NCBI GenBank assembly: GCA_903919165.1
Contig: CAIXHJ010000292.1
Coordinates: 1-10,546 of the forward strand
Direction of reading: 5' to 3'
DNA from: an uncultured Holophagaceae bacterium
GTDB lineage: Bacteria; Acidobacteriota; Holophagae; Holophagales; Holophagaceae
DNA: 10,546 nt
A model generated the notes under the pieces. It worked only from the letters and a program-made list of their open reading frames with translations. It ran no database searches and had not been told where the DNA came from. Position numbers and translations under genes: made by a program. Below, piece after piece: positions 6,878 to 10,546 of the stretch. How positions within the stretch are numbered: position 1 is the first letter of the stretch; each line of letters opens with the position of its first letter.

Positions 6878-7621
6878 TCACTCGTCCTTCACAAATGGGC
6901 TGAAGTTGGTTCCCTTGTCGTAGACATCCACGCCCTCCTCGCGTTTGAGGAAGGCGACGATGGCATAGGTGATGGGCGTTGCTGCGGCCTCGTAGAGCAC
7001 CTTGAAGAGGTAGCCGCTGCCCACCATCACGAAGATCGTTTTCACCGGGAGCGTGAAGGTGAAGAGGCCGAAGGTGACCACCAGGCTGTCCACCGCCTGG
7101 CCCGCCACCGTGCTGCCGATGGTGCGGGTCCAGAGCCACCGTCCCTCGGTCCAGAGCTTCATCTTCGCCATGACGTAGCTGTTGACGAACTCCCCGATCC
7201 AGAAGGCGGCGAGGCTGGCCAGGATGCCCCGGGTAGTGGCGCCGAAGACGATCTCGAAGGCCCGCTGGTTCTCCTTCGGCCAAGCCGGAGCCGCCGGAAG
7301 CCACACCATGAATAGGGCGAAAAAGCCCATCAGCACGTTGGCCAGGAAAGCGATCCAGATGGCTCGCCGGGCGCCGCCGTAGCCGTACACCTCTGTGAAG
7401 ATGTCGCCGAAGATGTAGGTGATCGGAAACAACAGCTGGGCGCCGCTGAAGATGAAGGGGCCCACCTGGGTCGGCTTGGGCCCGACGAGGTTGCTGATGA
7501 GCAGCAGCACCACGTAGACGTGGACCAGCATTTCGTAATGCCTGAAGGCGGCAAGGCGCTGGTCCCGTGCGGTGATTTTCTGCAGCAGGGTTTGCAACGC
7601 ACCTCCCTGGTTGGATGTCAC
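6878..7621 (-). CDS. yhhQ: Queuosine precursor transporter, YhhQ family
   Basis: A 247-residue inner-membrane protein of the YhhQ (DUF165, queuosine precursor ECF-like) family; the E. coli homologue imports preQ0/preQ1 for queuosine modification of tRNA. Motifs: FGDIFTEVYGYGGAR (71-85) in the first half, FWIGEFVNSYVMAKMK (140-155) and RTIGSTVAGQAVDS (166-179) in the second. About six hydrophobic segments are visible (near 32-47, 56-72, 87-109, 127-150, 172-200 and 205-224), with a soluble charged tail. The start is uncertain: the longest frame uses a GTG at 7619-7621, but a strong GGGAGG (7602-7607) lies four bases before an in-frame TTG at 7595-7597, which would give a product eight residues shorter. 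No queuosine synthesis gene and no preQ1 riboswitch pattern is visible nearby, so substrate rests on the family. It stands alone, with large upstream space. Confidence 0.93.
   Translation of the reverse strand: MTSNQGGALQTLLQKITARDQRLAAFRHYEMLVHVYVVLLLISNLVGPKPTQVGPFIFSGAQLLFPITYIFGDIFTEVYGYGGARRAIWIAFLANVLMGFFALFMVWLPAAPAWPKENQRAFEIVFGATTRGILASLAAFWIGEFVNSYVMAKMKLWTEGRWLWTRTIGSTVAGQAVDSLVVTFGLFTFTLPVKTIFVMVGSGYLFKVLYEAAATPITYAIVAFLKREEGVDVYDKGTNFSPFVKDE
7602..7607 (-). promoter_or_regulatory. Strong ribosome binding site favouring a TTG start for yhhQ
   Basis: GGGAGG on the minus strand, followed by four bases and an in-frame TTG (7595-7597). The GTG at 7621 has only a weaker AAGGTAGG immediately upstream. 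Either could be used. Confidence 0.4.
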
Positions 7622-8104
7622 AGCCTACCTTATCGGCCTAGGATGGATCGAATTCCCAGTGTTCCGGGGTTCGGGCGTCATACAACCCTAGCTGCTGGTC
7701 GTTTGCGACCCCGCCAAGACAAGCCTCCGAAACAACGAAGGCGCGCCGGATCCGGTCCTGGAGATGCTCAGCCCCACGATGAGCTGAAAGGACCTAACCA
7801 CCAAGCGCTGGCTCTATCAAGCAGAGGTTTGTCTGGGTACCTGATCGTCTACCCCAAAGACCGCCGCACCGAACGGCCGACCCTCAGCCCCGACCGCGCC
7901 TTCCAGACCACCTCCCGCACCGTGCGTTGTGTTGAACCTGCAAGACGGGTGGGTGAGTGGGGCACCGGCGTAACGAAACTTTGGATGGGTTGTTCATGGC
8001 TGTGTTTTCAGTGTGGATTCCCTGCAACTCTTTCATGCTCCGGTGCGGCGGGTGCCCACGACGCCCAGCGCGAGGGGGTTTCCCCACCCAACCCGTGGAG
8101 GCGT
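7622..8104. other. 483-base region without a convincing gene
   Basis: It lies between two minus-strand genes. A + strand frame stays open across much of it (7520 to about 8317) but overlaps real genes at both ends and has no ribosome binding site. Its middle part, roughly 7790-7950, is GC-rich with many Arg/Pro codons and could be decayed coding sequence. A small hairpin (GGTCG-TTTG-CGACC) sits at 7697-7710. I found no tRNA, terminator or riboswitch, and no clear promoter for yhhQ. Confidence 0.45.
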
Positions 8105-9463
8105 TCAATTCCTGGGAAGATCGAATTTTTTTATCCGATCGTACAGCGTCGACCGGTCGACGCCCAGAATCCCGGCCGTCTCCTTGATATTTCCATGGGT
8201 CCGCCGCAGGGTCGCGGCAATGGCTTGATTTTGGATTTCGTCCAGAGTCAGATCAGTCGGGACTTCCCATCTTCCCTCGTGCTGTCCATCCTTCAGGAAA
8301 GAAAAATCACTCTCTAAAAGAACGTGCCCTTGCGCTGTCACGATGGCCCGTTCGACAGCGTTTTCGAGCTCGCGCACATTCCCCGGCCAGGAGTGATCCA
8401 TCAGAACCTTGAGTGCCCCTTCAGATATTTCAGAAACCTCTTTATTGAACTCGCGTGCGATGCGGTCAATGAAATGATCGACCAGCAGAGGAATGTCCTC
8501 ACCTCTCTCCCGGAGGGGAGGGATCTGGATCGCAATGACGTTCAACCGGTAGAAAAGGTCCTCGCGAAAACGGCCTTCGCGGATGGACTGGGGGAGATCG
8601 CGATTGGTTGCGGCGATCACCTGGGCGTCAACGGCGATTTCGGAAGTCCCGCCAACCCGGTAGAACGTTCGCTCCTGCAACACCCGGAGGAGATCGACCT
8701 GAAGTTTCGGCGAGATGTCTCCGAGTTCATCCAGGAAGATCGTCCCGTTGTCGGCCAGCTCGAATTTTCCTTTTTTCCTGGCTTTGGCGCCGGTGAAGGC
8801 ACCCTCCTCGTGTCCAAACAGTTCTGATTCGAGCAGGGTCTCCGCGAGCGCGCCACAGGAGACACAGATGAACGGCCTGGAGGCCCGGGCTCCCGAAAAG
8901 TGGATCGCACGGGCTATCAACTCTTTCCCGGTCCCGCTCTCTCCCTGGATCAGGACCGTGGTCTTCAGACTTGCCACCTCCTTGATCAGGTGGAAGATTT
9001 CCAGCATCTTCGGGTTCTTGCTGATGATGTCCTGAAACACGTACTGGCGAGTCAGCTTCTTGCGGAGAAGCACGTTTTCGCGTTGCAGTTCTCTGACCTT
9101 GATGATCCGATTGACCAGCAGTGAGATCTCCTCCGGATTGCAGGGCTTGACAATGTATTCCTGTGCCCCCTCTTTCATGGCCGTGATGGCGGTGTCCACT
9201 GTCGCGTAAGCGGTGACGATGACTACCGAGGCATCGGGGTGCATCTTTCTGATTTCGATCATGGTCTCGATCCCGCCGATTCCTCCGGGCATTTTCAGAT
9301 CCACGAAGTAGATGGCAAAGTCCTGTTCCTTCGCTTTTTCGATGGCATCTCGCCCGCAGGCGGCTGTCGCCACGGAATAGCCATCCTCGCGGAGCCACGC
9401 AGCCAGCGACTCGCGCATCACTTCCTCATCGTCAACCACCATAAGGTGCCAGTGAGACTTCAT
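8105..9463 (-). CDS. Sigma-54-dependent response regulator, NtrC family
   Basis: A complete 452-residue activator. Residues 1-120 are a receiver domain: acidic pair D11/D12, phospho-acceptor D55 in FVDLKMPG, T84 in VTAYA, and K106 in VKPCNP. After a coiled linker (about 121-145) comes the AAA+ sigma-54 interaction domain: Walker A GESGTGKE (174-181), the sigma-54 contact loop GAFTGA (221-226), Walker B TIFLDELGD (241-249), and the arginine-finger region FREDLFYRLNV (299-309). A Fis-type helix-turn-helix follows at about 420-446 (HGNIKETAGILGVDRSTLYDR). All activity residues are present, so it should activate sigma-54 promoters when phosphorylated by the upstream kinase. The start ATG overlaps the stop of the protease gene by four bases (ATGA), with AAGGAG five bases upstream inside that gene. 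Target promoters are not identifiable here. Sampled GC is low (27 of 60 bases at 8401-8460). Confidence 0.96.
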   Translation of the reverse strand: MKSHWHLMVVDDEEVMRESLAAWLREDGYSVATAACGRDAIEKAKEQDFAIYFVDLKMPGGIGGIETMIEIRKMHPDASVVIVTAYATVDTAITAMKEGAQEYIVKPCNPEEISLLVNRIIKVRELQRENVLLRKKLTRQYVFQDIISKNPKMLEIFHLIKEVASLKTTVLIQGESGTGKELIARAIHFSGARASRPFICVSCGALAETLLESELFGHEEGAFTGAKARKKGKFELADNGTIFLDELGDISPKLQVDLLRVLQERTFYRVGGTSEIAVDAQVIAATNRDLPQSIREGRFREDLFYRLNVIAIQIPPLRERGEDIPLLVDHFIDRIAREFNKEVSEISEGALKVLMDHSWPGNVRELENAVERAIVTAQGHVLLESDFSFLKDGQHEGRWEVPTDLTLDEIQNQAIAATLRRTHGNIKETAGILGVDRSTLYDRIKKFDLPRN

Positions 9464-10005
9464 AGCATCTCCTTCCCGGTTATTTCATGGACCAGCGCAG
9501 CGCACGAATCGCAGAGCCCACCGCGTTTCCGGTCGACCTGGGCGATGGTGTTTGAAAGAGCCATCGGGCAGGCGGCATCTGAGCAGTGAACCATCCCGAA
9601 TGTATGGCCAATTTCGTGAATCCCCTCCTTTGCCACCCGGGAGTAGAGGAGGGCGGGATCAGGCGGAAGTCCGTAATATTCCTGGCGGAGCCTGGCGCAT
9701 GAAACCAGGGCGAGTGGTCCACCCACCTGTGCCTGCCCGAATACGAACGACAACATCGGGATGAAGAGGTCCCGCTCCGTGATGCCCACGAACTTGACCG
9801 GGTCCTCTGGGCAGTAGAGCTGCAAGTCGCGCAGGATTGCCGAGGACGAGTATTGCTGTCGCGCAGCGTCCAAGGCCGCGGCCGGATCCGGAAGCGAAGG
9901 GAACCGCTTGACGGGGAGGCCAAAGGTGCTCCAGAGCGCGAGGGCTACCACGTCCACGACCGTCTCCTCCACCTCTCCAATCGGTGCAACGTACACCGTT
10001 CTCAT
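9460..10005 (-). CDS. amzA: Archaemetzincin-family zinc metalloprotease
   Basis: A 181-residue protein with the full archaemetzincin signature near its end: HEIGHTFGMVH (130-140) giving three zinc-binding histidines and catalytic E131, then C141, C146 with the Met-turn methionine M148 (CPMALS), and the closing C165-x-x-C168. The four cysteines bind a second, structural zinc in this family; spacing from M148 to C165 is 16 residues, close to the usual 17. The N-terminal half (VYVAPIG at the start, FVGITERDLFIPMLSFVFG at 72-90) is also typical. There is no signal peptide, so it acts in the cytoplasm; physiological substrates of the family are not known, and it is an aminopeptidase-like enzyme at most in the few tested members. 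Its start overlaps the kinase stop by four bases and its stop overlaps the regulator start by four bases, which makes co-expression nearly certain. Confidence 0.95.
   Translation of the reverse strand: MRTVYVAPIGEVEETVVDVVALALWSTFGLPVKRFPSLPDPAAALDAARQQYSSSAILRDLQLYCPEDPVKFVGITERDLFIPMLSFVFGQAQVGGPLALVSCARLRQEYYGLPPDPALLYSRVAKEGIHEIGHTFGMVHCSDAACPMALSNTIAQVDRKRGGLCDSCAALVHEITGKEML
9469..9474 (-). promoter_or_regulatory. Ribosome binding site of the response regulator inside the protease gene
   Basis: AAGGAG on the minus strand, five bases before the regulator ATG at 9461-9463. It lies within the last codons of the protease gene and, with the ATGA overlap, points to translational coupling. 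Confidence 0.7.
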
Positions 10006-10546
10006 GATTCCCCAGTACCCGTTTCCATGCTTTCACCCGCCTCAGGCTCAAGGGGGACCCGAACCGTGAAGCAGGTCCCCGCCCCCAGGGTGCTTTCGAC
10101 CTCGATGTCCCCGTGATGGGCCTCCACGATCCCATAAACCACCGCGAGTCCAAGTCCCACCCCTTTTCCCTCCGGCTTCGTGGTGAAGAAGGGGTCGAAT
10201 ATCTTCGAGAGGTTCTCGGGCCGGATTCCTTCTCCGTTGTCCCTGACGGTGAGCAGGACCTCATTTCTTGCCCGATCGAATCGCGTGGAGACAAGAACCC
10301 GACCTCCCGCCCTGCTCTGGGTGGATTCTCCGGCGTTGATGATGAGATTGAACAGCACCTGCTGCATCTGCGATGGGTCACATCTAACGTGCGGAAGCCC
10401 TTCCTCAAGATCCAGATTCAGTTCCACATTCATCAGTTTCATCTTGTGTCCGAGAATTGTGACAGTGCGATCCACGAGCACATGTAGGTCAGCGACCACC
10501 CGTTGCGGCGTAGAACGCCTGGAAAAGGCGAGAAGATCCTGAACGA
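10002..10546 (-). CDS. Sensor histidine kinase, C-terminal part (partial)
   Basis: The frame is open from the right edge to a TGA at 10002-10004, giving the last 180 residues; the sensor part and the phosphorylated histidine lie outside. The visible part starts with VQDLLAFSRRS, the usual end of the dimerisation helix, so no start codon should be chosen at the internal GTG near 10499. The ATP-binding domain is complete: N-box QMQQVLFNLIINAGES, G1 DNGEGI, F-box FDPFFTTK, and G2 GVGLGLAVVYGIV, ending with GTCFTVRVPLE. This is the NtrB-like type normally paired with NtrC-family regulators. A short acidic tail follows and the stop overlaps the protease start. No membrane segment is visible in this part. 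Sampled GC is 28 of 60 bases at 10381-10440. Confidence 0.95.
   Translation of the reverse strand, partial: VQDLLAFSRRSTPQRVVADLHVLVDRTVTILGHKMKLMNVELNLDLEEGLPHVRCDPSQMQQVLFNLIINAGESTQSRAGGRVLVSTRFDRARNEVLLTVRDNGEGIRPENLSKIFDPFFTTKPEGKGVGLGLAVVYGIVEAHHGDIEVESTLGAGTCFTVRVPLEPEAGESMETGTGES

Noticed and set aside
7622..7760. Possible preQ1 riboswitch upstream of yhhQ
   Set aside because: I read the minus strand upstream of the gene and found no preQ1-type hairpin with A-rich tail overlapping the ribosome binding site.
7792..7939. ACCTAAC and GTTGAAC resembling the outer boxes of an integron attC site
   Set aside because: The two boxes are not properly complementary, there is no long imperfect hairpin between them, and no integrase or cassette-like gene is nearby.
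8020..8045. Possible sigma-54 -24/-12 promoter on the minus strand ending in TTGCA
   Set aside because: The GG element is about four bases too far from the TTGC element for the fixed sigma-54 spacing.
10002..10499. Treating the histidine kinase fragment as a complete short gene starting at the GTG at 10499
   Set aside because: The frame stays open to the window edge and the residues before the GTG match the end of a kinase dimerisation helix, so the gene is simply cut by the window.

Overview
The window looks like a stretch of a GC-rich bacterial chromosome. Nothing in it is phage-like or plasmid-like, and there is no insertion sequence, CRISPR array, rRNA or tRNA that I can recognise. The gene set includes a bacterial archaemetzincin, a DUF4136 lipoprotein, a MocR regulator next to a branched-chain aminotransferase, a YhhQ-type transporter and an NtrC-type regulator. 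This fits an Acidobacteriota-like or deltaproteobacteria-like organism, perhaps of the Holophaga/Geothrix type. That placement is my inference from gene content and high third-position GC, not something a marker gene proves.

Layout, left to right. (1) Positions 1-146 hold the C-terminus of a probable beta-lactamase-fold serine hydrolase, + strand. (2) Positions 309-1796 encode a large predicted lipoprotein of unknown function. (3) A 456-base gap follows, with a strong + strand terminator at 2114-2141 that has no obvious gene just before it, and a 13-bp hairpin at 2204-2233 at the end of the next gene. (4) On the minus strand, a MocR-type regulator (4895 down to 3396) is followed 30 bases later by the aminotransferase ilvE (3365 down to 2253), probably as one transcript. 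(5) Diverging from the regulator, a DUF4136 lipoprotein runs from 5040 to 5579. (6) Three minus-strand genes follow: an isochorismatase-fold protein lacking the catalytic cysteine, a single-domain rhodanese, and a YhhQ-family queuosine precursor transporter. (7) The 483-base gap at 7622-8104 holds no convincing gene. (8) At the right edge lies a tightly packed minus-strand operon: a sensor histidine kinase (its front end is beyond the window), an archaemetzincin zinc protease, and a sigma-54-dependent response regulator. Both junctions in this operon are 4-base ATGA overlaps.

The histidine kinase, protease and regulator unit is the most interesting part. A cytoplasmic archaemetzincin is translationally coupled between the two halves of a two-component system, so the protease may belong to the signalling pathway itself. 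Sampled stretches of the kinase and regulator genes also have clearly lower GC than a sampled stretch of the metabolic genes to the left, which fits separate ancestry or later arrival. The second point of interest is the regulator and ilvE pair: an aminotransferase-fold regulator apparently in the same operon as a real aminotransferase. The rest is ordinary housekeeping or poorly characterised envelope content.
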